In this document: positions 18,113-28,048 of the stretch, in pieces
How the letters are laid out: each line of letters begins with the position of its first letter
Numbering within the stretch: the stretch's first letter is position 1
Assembly: GCA_017461005.1 (NCBI GenBank)
Contig: JAFTZU010000085.1
Coordinates: forward strand, 1 to 64,000
Direction: 5' to 3'
Length of the DNA stretch: 64,000 nt
Source of the DNA: Clostridia bacterium
Lineage (GTDB): Bacteria > Bacillota > Clostridia > Oscillospirales > Acutalibacteraceae
Made by a program: the position numbers and the translations under genes
The notes under the pieces: generated by a model
What the model was told of the DNA's origin: nothing
Seen by the model: the letters and a program-made list of their open reading frames with translations, nothing else
Database searches by the model: none

Positions 18113-19600
18113 ATGGACACCAGATTTGCCATCTCTCAGTACCCTGACGCAGTGGCACTGAACAACGAGCTGAACGAGCTCATCAAGAAACCCATCTACT
18201 CCATCGCCCCCGAGGCTCTCAAGAAGTACGAGGACGAGTACTATGGCCAGAAATGTGCCAAGTCCCGCGAGATGATCGAAGAAGCGAAAAACGTCATCCC
18301 CGGCGGCGTCCAGCACAACCTCGCCTTCAACTATCCCCATCCGCTGGTCTTCACCAAAGCGGAAGGCGCGAAGCTCTATGACATCGACGGCAACGAGTAC
18401 TACGACCTGCTCCAGGCCGGCGGCCCGACCATCCTCGGTTCCAACGACCCCGTCGTCCGCGACGCCGTCATCGACCTTCTGAAGACCTGCGGTCCCTCCA
18501 CCGGTCTGTTCCACGAGTATGAGTACAAACTCGGCAAAAAGATCGCCGACAGCGTTCCCTCCGTCGACATGTTCCGTATGCTCGGTTCGGGTACCGAGGC
18601 CTGCATGTGCGCGGTCCGTGTGGCCCGTCTTGCCACCGGCAAAAAGAATATCCTGAAGATGGGCGGCGCCTACCACGGCTGGTCCGATCAGCTGGCATGG
18701 GGCATGCGTGTCCCCGGCACCCGCAACCTCCAGTCCCGCGGCGTCCCGGCCTTCGTCTTCAAACACACTCAGGAATTCTTCCCCGGCGACCTTGAGGACC
18801 TCGAGAAGAAGCTCTGGCTCAACAAGTTCAACGGCGGCACCGCTGCGGTCTACATCGAGCCCATCGGCCCCGAGTCCGCGACCCGTCCGGTCACCAAAGA
18901 ATTCGTCAAGGGCGTCGAGACCCTCTGCCGCAAGTACGGCGCGCTCCTCGTCTGTGACGAAGTCGTCTCCGGTTTCCGCATCGGCATGGCCGGCGCACAG
19001 GGCTACTACGGCATCGACCCCGACCTCACCATCTTCGGTAAAGTCATCGCCGGCGGCTATCCGGGCGCAGGCGGCGTTGCCGGTCACAGAGACGTCATGA
19101 AACACCTTGGCGCAGGCCTCGACTCTTCGGGCAAGAAGATCAAAAAGGCTATGTGCGGCGGCACCATGGCTGCCACTCCCATCTCCTCCCTCGCCGGCTA
19201 CACCGCCATCTGCGAGATCGAGAAGAGAAACGCCTGCCAGGTCGCCGGTCAGCGCGCTGACCAGCTCGTCAAGGGCATCAACGAGTCCATCGCCAAATAC
19301 AACCTTCCCTTCGTCTGCTACAACATCGGCTCCGTCTGCCACCTGCACACGGTCGCGACCATGCAGTACGCCATCGACTGGGGCAAACTGTGGCAAGTCC
19401 CGAAGATCCTCGAAGAGACCGGTCTCCGTCAGAAGGAGATGGAACACATGGGCGCCGCTTACATGGCAGAAGGCATCGTCACCCTCGCCGGCTCCCGTCT
19501 GTACACCTCCGCTGCCTACACTCCGGAAATGATCGACGACGTCATCGGCCGCTTCGACAAGGTCCTGTCCCAGTGCAAACAGCTGGACATCGTGAAATAA
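18113..19600 (+). CDS. Class III aminotransferase (glutamate-1-semialdehyde aminomutase-like)
   Basis: A 495-residue class III PLP enzyme, nearest in sequence style to glutamate-1-semialdehyde 2,1-aminomutases. It shows the MFRMLGSGTEACMCAVRVAR phosphate-binding region, GGAYHGWSD, the cofactor aspartate in LLVCDEVVSGFR and the Schiff-base lysine in IFGKVIAGGYPGAGG. No heme biosynthesis gene is nearby, so a catabolic aminotransferase or aminomutase is more likely than heme synthesis. It has a GGAGG site, is first in an operon with a class II aldolase and is under a TetR-type operator. The substrate is unknown. Confidence 0.9.
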   Translation: MDTRFAISQYPDAVALNNELNELIKKPIYSIAPEALKKYEDEYYGQKCAKSREMIEEAKNVIPGGVQHNLAFNYPHPLVFTKAEGAKLYDIDGNEYYDLLQAGGPTILGSNDPVVRDAVIDLLKTCGPSTGLFHEYEYKLGKKIADSVPSVDMFRMLGSGTEACMCAVRVARLATGKKNILKMGGAYHGWSDQLAWGMRVPGTRNLQSRGVPAFVFKHTQEFFPGDLEDLEKKLWLNKFNGGTAAVYIEPIGPESATRPVTKEFVKGVETLCRKYGALLVCDEVVSGFRIGMAGAQGYYGIDPDLTIFGKVIAGGYPGAGGVAGHRDVMKHLGAGLDSSGKKIKKAMCGGTMAATPISSLAGYTAICEIEKRNACQVAGQRADQLVKGINESIAKYNLPFVCYNIGSVCHLHTVATMQYAIDWGKLWQVPKILEETGLRQKEMEHMGAAYMAEGIVTLAGSRLYTSAAYTPEMIDDVIGRFDKVLSQCKQLDIVK

Positions 19601-19622
19601 GAAAGGCGTAAGGTGAACTCTT

Positions 19623-20852
19623 ATGGCCATTGAAAAACGCAAGGCTCAGGAACTGGTCGTCAGGGCCGGTCTCGAGCTCATGGAGAAGGGGCTCATCGCC
19701 CGCACCTGGGGCAATGTCTCGGCCCGTATCTCCGACAACGTGTTCGTCATCACCCCCAGCGGCATCCCCTATGAGAAGCTCACGCCGGACGACATCGTCG
19801 AGGTCACCATCGATGAACTCGCGTACGATGAGAACGGTCTGAAGCCCTCCTCGGAAAAGGGCGTCCACGCCGCTGCTTACAAGCACCACCCCGAAGTGGA
19901 CTTCGTCATCCACACCCATCAGATCGCCGCTTCCGCGGTGAGCGTCACCGGCAGAGACGTCCCGGTACACGGGGACTACAAAAAGGTCCTCGGCGCCGTC
20001 GTTCCGAACGCGGAATACGGCATGCCCTCCACCGGCAAACTGAAGGACGCGGTGGACGCTGCCATCGCAGCGAACCCCACGAGCAAAGCGTTCCTCATGC
20101 GCCACCACGGCACGGTCTGCCTCGGCAAGGACTATGACGACGCCTTCAAAGTCGTAGGCACCCTCGAGGATTTCTGCAAGGACGTCATGGCGAAGACCAT
20201 CGCCGGTGTCGGCCACAACGACAAGCTGACCGCCGATGACCTCGCAGCCGTCTTCACCGCTGCGGTCGTCGCTCCGGAAAACAGAGACCTCCCCTGTGAG
20301 GACCTCGGCAGCTCCCTCCGCGAGGGCGATACATTCACCCTCTTCATGGACGGCGGCGAAAAGTATGAGTGCTCCGTCGAGACCGGCAAAGCCGTTCCCG
20401 GCGCCCCCATCGCCCCCCGTGTTGCCGAACTCCATTCCGAGATCTACAAGAATACGGACGACATCATCATCCGCAACTATCAGACTCCGGAAGCCATCGC
20501 TCTTTCGAAGAAAGGCGAAGCGGAGAAAGCGTACCTCGATGACTTCTGCCAGATCGCCGGCTCGGTGGTCGCCAACGTCAGCTGGGACCCCACCTCCTAC
20601 CGGACCGATGCGGTGGAAGCCGGCAAAGCCGCTTCCGGTCGCAATGCTATCCTGGTCAAAGGCCACGGCGCGCTCTGCACGGGCATGAACCCCTACGACG
20701 CAGACGCTGTCAAGCTGGTCCTCGAGAAGGAAGCCATTGCGGCGATGTACGCGCAGCTCGTCCTGGGCACCAAAAACCTCGGTACCCTCGACCGCGTCAT
20801 CCAGCGCCTCGTCTATAAGATGAAGTACTCCAAGCAGGCGGACAAAAAGTGA
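19623..20852 (+). CDS. Class II aldolase/adducin family protein with a degenerate second domain
   Basis: A 409-residue protein, about twice the usual class II aldolase length. Residues about 1-200 hold a complete domain: TWGNVSARISDNVFVITPSG, the metal ligands in VIHTHQIAASA and MRHHGTVCLGKDYDDAF. The second half repeats the pattern (DIIIRNYQTPEAIALS, then LVKGHGALCTGMNPYDADA) but has RNY where the metal-binding HTH should be. It probably arose by tandem duplication, with the second copy kept for structure or regulation. It follows the aminotransferase gene by 22 bp. It likely cleaves a phosphorylated sugar-type substrate made by the divergent kinase; that is inference. Confidence 0.87.
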   Translation: MAIEKRKAQELVVRAGLELMEKGLIARTWGNVSARISDNVFVITPSGIPYEKLTPDDIVEVTIDELAYDENGLKPSSEKGVHAAAYKHHPEVDFVIHTHQIAASAVSVTGRDVPVHGDYKKVLGAVVPNAEYGMPSTGKLKDAVDAAIAANPTSKAFLMRHHGTVCLGKDYDDAFKVVGTLEDFCKDVMAKTIAGVGHNDKLTADDLAAVFTAAVVAPENRDLPCEDLGSSLREGDTFTLFMDGGEKYECSVETGKAVPGAPIAPRVAELHSEIYKNTDDIIIRNYQTPEAIALSKKGEAEKAYLDDFCQIAGSVVANVSWDPTSYRTDAVEAGKAASGRNAILVKGHGALCTGMNPYDADAVKLVLEKEAIAAMYAQLVLGTKNLGTLDRVIQRLVYKMKYSKQADKK

Positions 20853-20875
20853 AATCTTCCAATTGGATACAAAAG

Positions 20876-20910
20876 AAGGACCCCGACGACCATTCGGTCG
20901 CGGGGTCCTT
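20876..20910. terminator. Bidirectional terminator between aldolase and M28 peptidase genes
   Basis: Stem AAGGACCCCG/CGGGGTCCTT, with an inner CGACC/GGTCG stem, is flanked by T-rich sequence on both strands (CGCTTTGTCT and CTTTTGTATC). Confidence 0.85.
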
Positions 20911-20921
20911 CGCTTTGTCTC

Positions 20922-22169
20922 TTACTTCTCGTCCTCATAAAGGATACCGTTCTCGAACATCTCGAGGACCTTCATGGAGACCGCGTAGCAGTCGCCGATG
21001 CCCTTGTGGTTCAGGTTGTCATAGGTATCTCTTCTGGTGTGGTAGTAGTTCTCCAGTTTGTGGTTCAGGCCGGTGACACCGCCGGAGCGGAAGCCGCCCT
21101 GGGTGAACGCAGCCGTGTCCGTGGCGCCGCCAAGGGGCGGGACCCAGCCCTTGCGGCAGGCGATGTCAAGCTCTTCGCAGGCTTTCATGAAGATGTCGTT
21201 GGCCTGTTTGTCGGTCTTGACCGTGCCGTTCAGGTCGCGATAGTTCGCCATGAGCCACTTCGGGTCGTGCATGGTGTCATAGGAATAGATGATGGTCGGG
21301 ACATCCTGGAACTCGCCCTTGTGAGCTTCTGCCCAGGCTTTGGAACCGCGAAGACCGGCTTCTTCGGAACCGCAGATGATGACGCCGACTTCGGTGTGCT
21401 CGAGCTCGATGCCTTCATCGTGGAGAGCCTTCAGGACGGCGATGCCCATCTCACAGCCGGTGAGGTTGTCGTTGGCACCGTCGACGATATGGCGCTCATT
21501 CCACAGGAAGTAGAGGCCGATGAGGAACGGTACGAACGCGAGGCCGTAGACACCCATCTTGGTCAGCAGGACGGTGGCGGGGCCGCCGAAGATGCTGCCG
21601 TTCTTGATCATGGAGGCGATGGAGATGCCGAGCGTATAAAACAGGCCGCCAAAGCCGAGGACTGCGTGGGCTTCGAATGCCACGCCGCCGAAGTGATAGT
21701 TGACGGGCCATTCCCAGACCGCGTCGCAGTGACCGTTGTAGAAGATGCGCTGTTTGACTTCGCCCTTCGGTTTCTTGATGGCCATCATGTTGTGCCCTGT
21801 CGCCTTTTTGAAGAACCGGTCCATGAACTTCTTGTACATACCGAATTGCAACAGGGCTATGATCGCTCCGGCACTGCACAGGATCGCACTGACGATCGGA
21901 GCGAACCAGTAGGTGACCATGGAGATGAGGACGAACGTGACGGCGAAATAGATCCAGCCGAAGAAGCTGTTCGGATGTTCTTCGAACTCTTCGACGACAA
22001 CTTCGTCGCAGCCGTACTCCTCACAGAGCTCTGCGTAGTATTCGCAGGCCTGGAGTTCACCCTTGGAACCGGGGTTCCGCTTTTCAAACGTCTGGATGAT
22101 ATGCGTGATGTCGCCAATGATCCAGTCCGCCATCTGATCTTTTTTATCGATCAGTTTTTTGAGAGTCAT
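20922..22169 (-). CDS. Membrane-associated M28 family peptidase
   Basis: A 415-residue zinc aminopeptidase-like protein of family M28. Metal-site residues are visible: His and Asp in YNGHCDAVWEW, the bridging Asp in DGANDNLTGCE, the Glu pair in CGSEEAGLRG, Asp in YSYDTMHD and the late His in GLNHKLENYYH. Two hydrophobic hairpins interrupt the fold (FFGWIYFAVTFVLISMVTYWF and LFYTLGISIASMI...LAFVPFLIGLYFLW), so it is membrane-embedded. The start is set at ATG 22169; the GGAG before it is 13 nt away, so this is not certain. A site resembling the local TetR operator adjoins its -35. It may belong to the same regulon. Confidence 0.85.
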   Translation of the reverse strand: MTLKKLIDKKDQMADWIIGDITHIIQTFEKRNPGSKGELQACEYYAELCEEYGCDEVVVEEFEEHPNSFFGWIYFAVTFVLISMVTYWFAPIVSAILCSAGAIIALLQFGMYKKFMDRFFKKATGHNMMAIKKPKGEVKQRIFYNGHCDAVWEWPVNYHFGGVAFEAHAVLGFGGLFYTLGISIASMIKNGSIFGGPATVLLTKMGVYGLAFVPFLIGLYFLWNERHIVDGANDNLTGCEMGIAVLKALHDEGIELEHTEVGVIICGSEEAGLRGSKAWAEAHKGEFQDVPTIIYSYDTMHDPKWLMANYRDLNGTVKTDKQANDIFMKACEELDIACRKGWVPPLGGATDTAAFTQGGFRSGGVTGLNHKLENYYHTRRDTYDNLNHKGIGDCYAVSMKVLEMFENGILYEDEK

Positions 22170-22238
22170 AATCAGATCAACACTCCTTTTCATTTCAATT
22201 TCAGCGGAAGCATAAGCCACCGCTAACCTTACCCTATC

Positions 22239-22268
22239 ATTTTACCCCTTCTGCTTATCCGCTTTCAA
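22239..22268 (-). promoter_or_regulatory. Promoter of the M28 peptidase gene
   Basis: Minus-strand -35 TTGAAA (22268-22263), 18-bp spacer and -10 TAAAAT (22244-22239). Confidence 0.65.
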
Positions 22269-22282
22269 GGAGCGACGGCTCA
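22269..22282. promoter_or_regulatory. Possible third TetR operator
   Basis: GGAGCGACGGCTCA differs from the operator at 18067-18080 at two of 14 positions, and the following CCCC is also shared. It directly abuts the M28 promoter -35. Confidence 0.5.
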
Positions 22283-22331
22283 CCCCATCGCCAAAATTGT
22301 ACGGACGAATTACAGCACTTTGCACAAATGA

Positions 22332-22360
22332 TAAAAAAGCTCCTGCAACGGCGGGAGCTT
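22332..22360 (-). terminator. Terminator of the EamA transporter gene
   Basis: Stem AAGCTCCTGC/GCGGGAGCTT (one wobble position) is followed on the minus strand by a T run. Confidence 0.88.
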
Positions 22361-22370
22361 CTCGTTTTTG

Positions 22371-23315
22371 TTATTCGCTTGTTTTCTTCCCTTTGGCGAT
22401 GAGCTGCTCAATGGGGATCTGTGAGAGGACGACGGCGGCGAACATGACGACGCATCCGAGGTACTCTCTTCCGGTGAGCCTCTCATGCAGGACGATGGCG
22501 CCGGAGAGGACCGCGAAGACGGACTCAAGGCTCATGAGGAGCGAGACCAGTGTCGGGTTCGCGCCCTTCTGAGAGATGATCTGAAGCGTGTATGCCACAC
22601 CGCTCGAGAGGATGCCCGCATACAGGATGGGCCACAGGACCGCCGTGAAGTCGGACCAGGTGACGTCCGAGAAGAACAGCATGAGGATGCCGGACTCGAT
22701 GGCCACGACGGCGAACTGTACGCAGGACAGCTCGATACCGTTGACGAGCAGCGAATAGCGGTCGATGGTCATGATCTGGAACGCGAAGGCCAGCGCACAC
22801 AGGATGAGCAGGAAGTCTCCGCGGGTGATGCTGAACTCACCGGGTTTGATGGACAGGAGGTACAGGCCGACGACAGCGATGACCACACTGATCCACACAC
22901 GGGCCGGGACCCGCTTTTTCAGGAAGATGCCGAGCATCGGGACCAGGACGACATAGAGGGCCGTGATGAACCCGCTTTTCCCCGCGCCGCTGAGTGCGAT
23001 GCCTGCCTGCTGCAGGTTCGCGGCGATCGTCAGCATGGTGCCGCAGATGACACCGCTCGTAAGGAGTGCCTTCCACCGGTCTTTCTTCTGGGCCGGTGTC
23101 AGTTCCACATAAGTGCCCTTTTTGACTGCGTTCTGTTTGCGCCAGATGCGCACGCCCCAGGCGACGAAAAACAGGAAGATGGCCGCCACCACGCTTCTCG
23201 CCATGTTGAACGAGAAGGCGTCGAGGGTCTCGGACCCCTGCACCTGGGACACGAATGCGGTACCCCAGATGAACGCCGCCACGATGGGCAGTACGGTATG
23301 GCGGAAAAAGTTCAT
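22371..23315 (-). CDS. EamA family (DMT) transporter
   Basis: A 314-residue drug/metabolite transporter superfamily protein with about ten transmembrane helices in two EamA halves. The start at 23315 (MNFFRHTVLPIVAAFIWGTAFV) is preceded by AGGAG. Recognisable segments are VLVPMLGIFLKKRVPARVW at the end of the first half and AYTLQIISQKGANPTLVSLLMSLESVFAVLSG in the second. Substrates of the family range from amino acids to nucleosides and cannot be told here. It is monocistronic, with its own promoter inside the pflA 3' flank and its own terminator. Confidence 0.9.
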   Translation of the reverse strand: MNFFRHTVLPIVAAFIWGTAFVSQVQGSETLDAFSFNMARSVVAAIFLFFVAWGVRIWRKQNAVKKGTYVELTPAQKKDRWKALLTSGVICGTMLTIAANLQQAGIALSGAGKSGFITALYVVLVPMLGIFLKKRVPARVWISVVIAVVGLYLLSIKPGEFSITRGDFLLILCALAFAFQIMTIDRYSLLVNGIELSCVQFAVVAIESGILMLFFSDVTWSDFTAVLWPILYAGILSSGVAYTLQIISQKGANPTLVSLLMSLESVFAVLSGAIVLHERLTGREYLGCVVMFAAVVLSQIPIEQLIAKGKKTSE

Positions 23316-23352
23316 GACGCGCGGTCTCCTTCCTGAAGAATTATCCTTAGGT

Positions 23353-23381
23353 ATTATAACGAGAGAACAGAGCCCGTTCAA
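23353..23381 (-). promoter_or_regulatory. Promoter of the EamA transporter gene
   Basis: Minus-strand -35 TTGAAC (23381-23376), 17-bp spacer and -10 TATAAT (23358-23353), just after the pflA stop. Confidence 0.75.
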
Positions 23382-23395
23382 GACATTTTTGCCTT

Positions 23396-24151
23396 TCAGG
23401 ACTCTGTACGATTTCGTGTGCTGCGCATGCCGTCGAGGATGACGGACCGCGCGTGCAATGCGTCTTCTTTGGTAGCAGGCGGTGTATCGCCCAATGGGTA
23501 TTCCATCCCCAGCTCTTTGTATTTTGGCCGGGCCATGTCGTGGTACCGGAGCACGTCCAGCGCCTTGATGTTCCGGAAGGGTCCGAGGAACGCGCCGAGT
23601 TCGAACAGCCATTTGTCGTCCAGTGTGAGGCCGGGCACGACCACATGGCGGATCCAGACCGGTGTTCCCCGCTCGCTGAGGTACGAGAGGAACGCAAGGA
23701 TGTTCGTGTTCGGCTGCCCGGTCAGTTTCCGGTGCTCCTCGTTGTCGATGTGCTTGATGTCCAGCATGACGAGGTCCGTGACCTCCATCAGCCGGTCGAA
23801 TTCCCCGAGGCGATGGACGTCCTCCGGGTCGAATGTGACACCGGACGTGTCGAGACACGTGTCGATGCCCCGTGCTTTCGCTGCCGCGAACAGTTCGGTG
23901 ACGAAGGCGATCTGCGTCAGAGGCTCGCCGCCGGTACAGGTGATGCCGCCGCCCTGCAGCAGGGTCGAGACCCCGTCGTATTCTGCCAGGATATCCTCCA
24001 CAGTCCGCTCCGTGCCCCGGGACCTCTCCCAGGTATCCGGATTGTGGCAGTAAAGGCAGCGCATGGGACAGCCCGCCAGAAAGACCACGAACCGGGTCCC
24101 CGGACCGTCAACGGTACCGAAGGACTCGGTCGAATGGATATAGCCAGTCAT
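23396..24151 (-). CDS. pflA: Pyruvate formate-lyase activating enzyme
   Basis: A 251-residue radical SAM activase that installs the glycyl radical needed by formate lyase. The N-terminal CPMRCLYCHNPDTW holds the CxxxCxxC cluster ligands and GGGITCTGGEPLTQ the SAM-binding glycines. VMLDIKHIDNEEHRKLTG is also typical. It starts only 4 nt after the stop of the separate glycyl-radical protein and has no strong ribosome site, which suggests reinitiation within the pflB operon. This close coupling fits that small protein being the activase's direct target. Confidence 0.96.
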   Translation of the reverse strand: MTGYIHSTESFGTVDGPGTRFVVFLAGCPMRCLYCHNPDTWERSRGTERTVEDILAEYDGVSTLLQGGGITCTGGEPLTQIAFVTELFAAAKARGIDTCLDTSGVTFDPEDVHRLGEFDRLMEVTDLVMLDIKHIDNEEHRKLTGQPNTNILAFLSYLSERGTPVWIRHVVVPGLTLDDKWLFELGAFLGPFRNIKALDVLRYHDMARPKYKELGMEYPLGDTPPATKEDALHARSVILDGMRSTRNRTES

Positions 24152-24155
24152 GAGC

Positions 24156-24395
24156 TTACAGGCCGGCGTGGAACGTACGGGAGATGACGTCGTCCTGCTG
24201 TTCCTTCGTCAGCTTCGTGAAGTTGACGGCGTAGCCGGACACACGGATGGTCAGCTGCGGGTACTTCTCCGGGTGGGCCTGGGCGTCCAGAAGCGTGTCC
24301 CGGTTCAGGACATTGACGTTCAGATGGTGGCCGCCTTTTTCAGCATAGCCGTCGAGGAGTCCGACGAGGTTGTCGATCTGAGACTGTGTTGCCAT
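24156..24395 (-). CDS. grcA: Stand-alone glycyl-radical domain of pyruvate formate-lyase (GrcA-like)
   Basis: A 79-residue protein equivalent to the C-terminal domain of formate lyase. It has [39 protein letters not shown] with the radical glycine at Gly54, and the terminal VISRTF. The ATG at 24395 has AAAGGAAC upstream. Directly before it is a pflB gene that ends just where this sequence would begin. Here it must be the obligate radical subunit. This differs from E. coli, where GrcA (YfiD) is a spare domain that repairs an intact enzyme. Confidence 0.93.
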   Translation of the reverse strand: MATQSQIDNLVGLLDGYAEKGGHHLNVNVLNRDTLLDAQAHPEKYPQLTIRVSGYAVNFTKLTKEQQDDVISRTFHAGL

Positions 24396-24411
24396 AGGTA
24401 ACGTTCCTTTC

Positions 24412-26499
<2,088 letters not shown>

Positions 26500-26566
26500 A
26501 ACCTTACCTTCGTTTCTGTCTTTGTAAATGAACACAATATATTCTGCGTTCTTCAAAACAACTCCA

Positions 26567-26584
26567 CAAGATGTTGTCATCTTG
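26567..26584. promoter_or_regulatory. Inverted repeat at the pflB transcription start
   Basis: CAAGATG-TTGT-CATCTTG, a perfect 7-bp inverted repeat with a 4-nt spacer, lies 7-8 bp downstream of the pflB -10. It could be an operator or a 5' leader hairpin. It does not match the known Rex consensus. Confidence 0.55.
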
Positions 26585-26591
26585 GAATGAT

Positions 26592-26620
26592 ATTATACTT
26601 AATTTTGAGTATAAAGACAA
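26592..26620 (-). promoter_or_regulatory. pflB promoter
   Basis: Minus-strand -35 TTGTCT (26620-26615), 17-bp spacer and consensus -10 TATAAT (26597-26592). Confidence 0.8.
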
Positions 26621-26660
26621 TGATCTGACCGGAGCTTCTGACAAAATCGGCAGGGTATAC

Positions 26661-26686
26661 AAAACCCCTGCATATTGCAGGGGTTT
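26661..26686 (-). terminator. Second terminator upstream of pflB
   Basis: An 11-bp stem AAACCCCTGCA/TGCAGGGGTTT with a 3-nt loop is followed by TTTTG on the minus strand. It backs up the terminator at 26694 and insulates pflB from the upstream transcript. Confidence 0.85.
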
Positions 26687-26689
26687 CGA

Positions 26690-27866
26690 TGTGGAAAAAA
26701 GAGAGCGCTTCTTGCGAAACGCTCTCTCGATTACCTAGAACATTGGAGTTTCCTCACAAACCTTGGTTTGTTTTGAACTTTCGTAATAATCTCAGAAATC
26801 AATTAAACTGTATTTCGGACTCACCTATTTTCCTTCGATACGTTTATACTAATTGGTTTCCCCTTTTGTTTCTGATTATTTCTCTTGTACGTTCAAGGTT
26901 GTTTTTGAATTTGTAAACTCGTTTGAAAACCTTACTCAGTTGATCTGATTTTACGTTTCATTCCTGTTCGTTTCAGTTACTACGTCTGTCTCCGACTGTC
27001 GTTTCTTTTCTCTGAAATGTGCCTGGATCTCTTTGTCTCTCTGTCTTCTAATGACAATCGTCTTTTGAAGGAGACCGCTGTCTCGTTCGCAGCTCAGATT
27101 TGTTCATTCTTTTCAAAAGGTCTTCGAAACTTTTTGGGGTTTCCTTCTTTAGAAGTCTTTCATAAGTTTACCATCGTTCTTATGAATACGGCCTTTTGTC
27201 TGACTGCCGATCTACACCAGGTTAGATGTTGACTTGTTTCTCTTCCAAGTTCATCTGCTCAACGTTGGTCTTTCTTTGTTCAAAAGATTTCGTCTTTTTG
27301 GGTCCGACATCTGAGACCGTTGCTTGGTCGATCCTTACTTGAGGAATGTTAAATTTTATATTCAGTTGATCTGTTGTATCTGGTTTTCGTGAGCTTCTTC
27401 ATTCTGATGGCGGTCCTTTTTGGATTAGCTCTGTCAGAATGGCGCTTCTTTCAAATCCCTTTTTATTCTTATGCCTAAATTGTGGTTCAGGTTTTGTTGT
27501 GTTTGAGGAATTCGAAATCAGCTGTTATTTTATTTTAACCGATTTCGCTTCCCTCTCGAAAGCGACGTTAGAAGAAATTCATTCTCTGATTGTACCGGGT
27601 CTCTGTCGTTTCTGTTTTTGTTTTGACTTGTTTTCCCGGTAATGATGATTCCAGAACGCTTTCGGAGTTCAGCGGCAAATTACCTCTTCACTGTACATTG
27701 GAATCAGTCCTTTCGTTGTACCTTTTTGTTTCATCTTCCTACATGAAACGGTACTTCATACTTTTTGAAGAATCGAGATTCGTGACACTTTTATTTTCTT
27801 CGGGTATCCTTTCCATCTCGCTTTGAGTGTTTTCTTTTCCCTTTGAAGTGTGGATCTCTTTTCTTC
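26690..27866 (-). ncRNA. Candidate large noncoding RNA, about 1.17 kb, A-rich
   Basis: This stretch has no credible gene on either strand, yet it is bounded by a near-consensus minus-strand promoter (27873-27901) and two strong terminators. On the minus strand it is A- and purine-rich, unlike the GC-rich genes around it. Local pairings are frequent. Examples are CTTTTGAA/TTCAAAAG closing 27062-27119 around an inner GCTG/CAGC or GAGAC/GTCTC stem, 27545-27565, 27743-27759, 27770-27781 and 27210-27227. Near the 3' end are CAAACC/GGTTTG at 26757-26770 and a GAG-GAAA-CUC tetraloop hairpin at 26746-26755. The 12-mer TCAGTTGATCTG occurs twice (26936 and 27362, plus strand). I cannot assign it to OLE, GOLLD, ROOL or another family by eye. 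Ends are predicted. Confidence 0.72.
26694..26727 (-). terminator. Terminator of the candidate large RNA
   Basis: Stem GAGAGCG/CGCTCTC with a 12-13 nt loop is followed by TTTTTT on the minus strand. Confidence 0.9.
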
Positions 27867-27872
27867 ACCCTC

Positions 27873-27901
27873 ATATTAACAGTAAAAGGGCCAAAAGTCA
27901 A
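27873..27901 (-). promoter_or_regulatory. Strong promoter of the candidate large RNA
   Basis: Minus-strand -35 TTGACT (27901-27896), 17-bp spacer and -10 TAATAT (27878-27873). It is among the best promoter matches in the window and drives no protein gene. Confidence 0.85.
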
Positions 27902-27990
27902 CGCGTTTTTGATATATTTTTATCTTATTTTTCAACTTTTCGGAAAACTTCTGTGCACTTTGCACAATATTGTCCGTTCAACCGCATATA

Positions 27991-28027
27991 AAAAGCTCCT
28001 CTGCCCCGGAAACCCGGAACAGAGGAG
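27991..28027 (-). terminator. pfkA terminator
   Basis: Stem CTCCTCTG/CAGAGGAG with an inner CCGG-type stem is followed on the minus strand by CTTTTTAT. It separates pfkA from the downstream RNA promoter. Confidence 0.9.
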
Positions 28028-28048
28028 TTCGTGTTCTCGTAAAACCGA

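Noticed and set aside
23316..23858. N-terminal extension of the EamA transporter frame into pflA
   Set aside because: The extension is antisense-like Arg/Pro-rich sequence inside pflA. A good start and promoter lie at 23315 and just upstream of it.
26560..26640. Rex-type redox operator at pflB
   Set aside because: I looked for TTGTGAA-spacer-TTCACAA-like sites and found only a different inverted repeat.
27721..27820. A 25-codon minus-strand ORF near the 5' end of the candidate RNA
   Set aside because: The ATG is not preceded by a ribosome site at usable distance, and the ORF covers only a small part of a transcript of about 1.17 kb.
26689..27826. Several plus-strand frames of 60-78 codons in the pflB-pfkA gap
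   Set aside because: They are rich in Phe, Leu and Ser only because the strand is T-rich. None has a ribosome site or promoter, and they oppose the strong minus-strand unit.
26640..27901. The gap as a long riboswitch or leader of pflB
   Set aside because: Two strong terminators followed by a separate good promoter stand between this unit and pflB, so it is not a simple leader.
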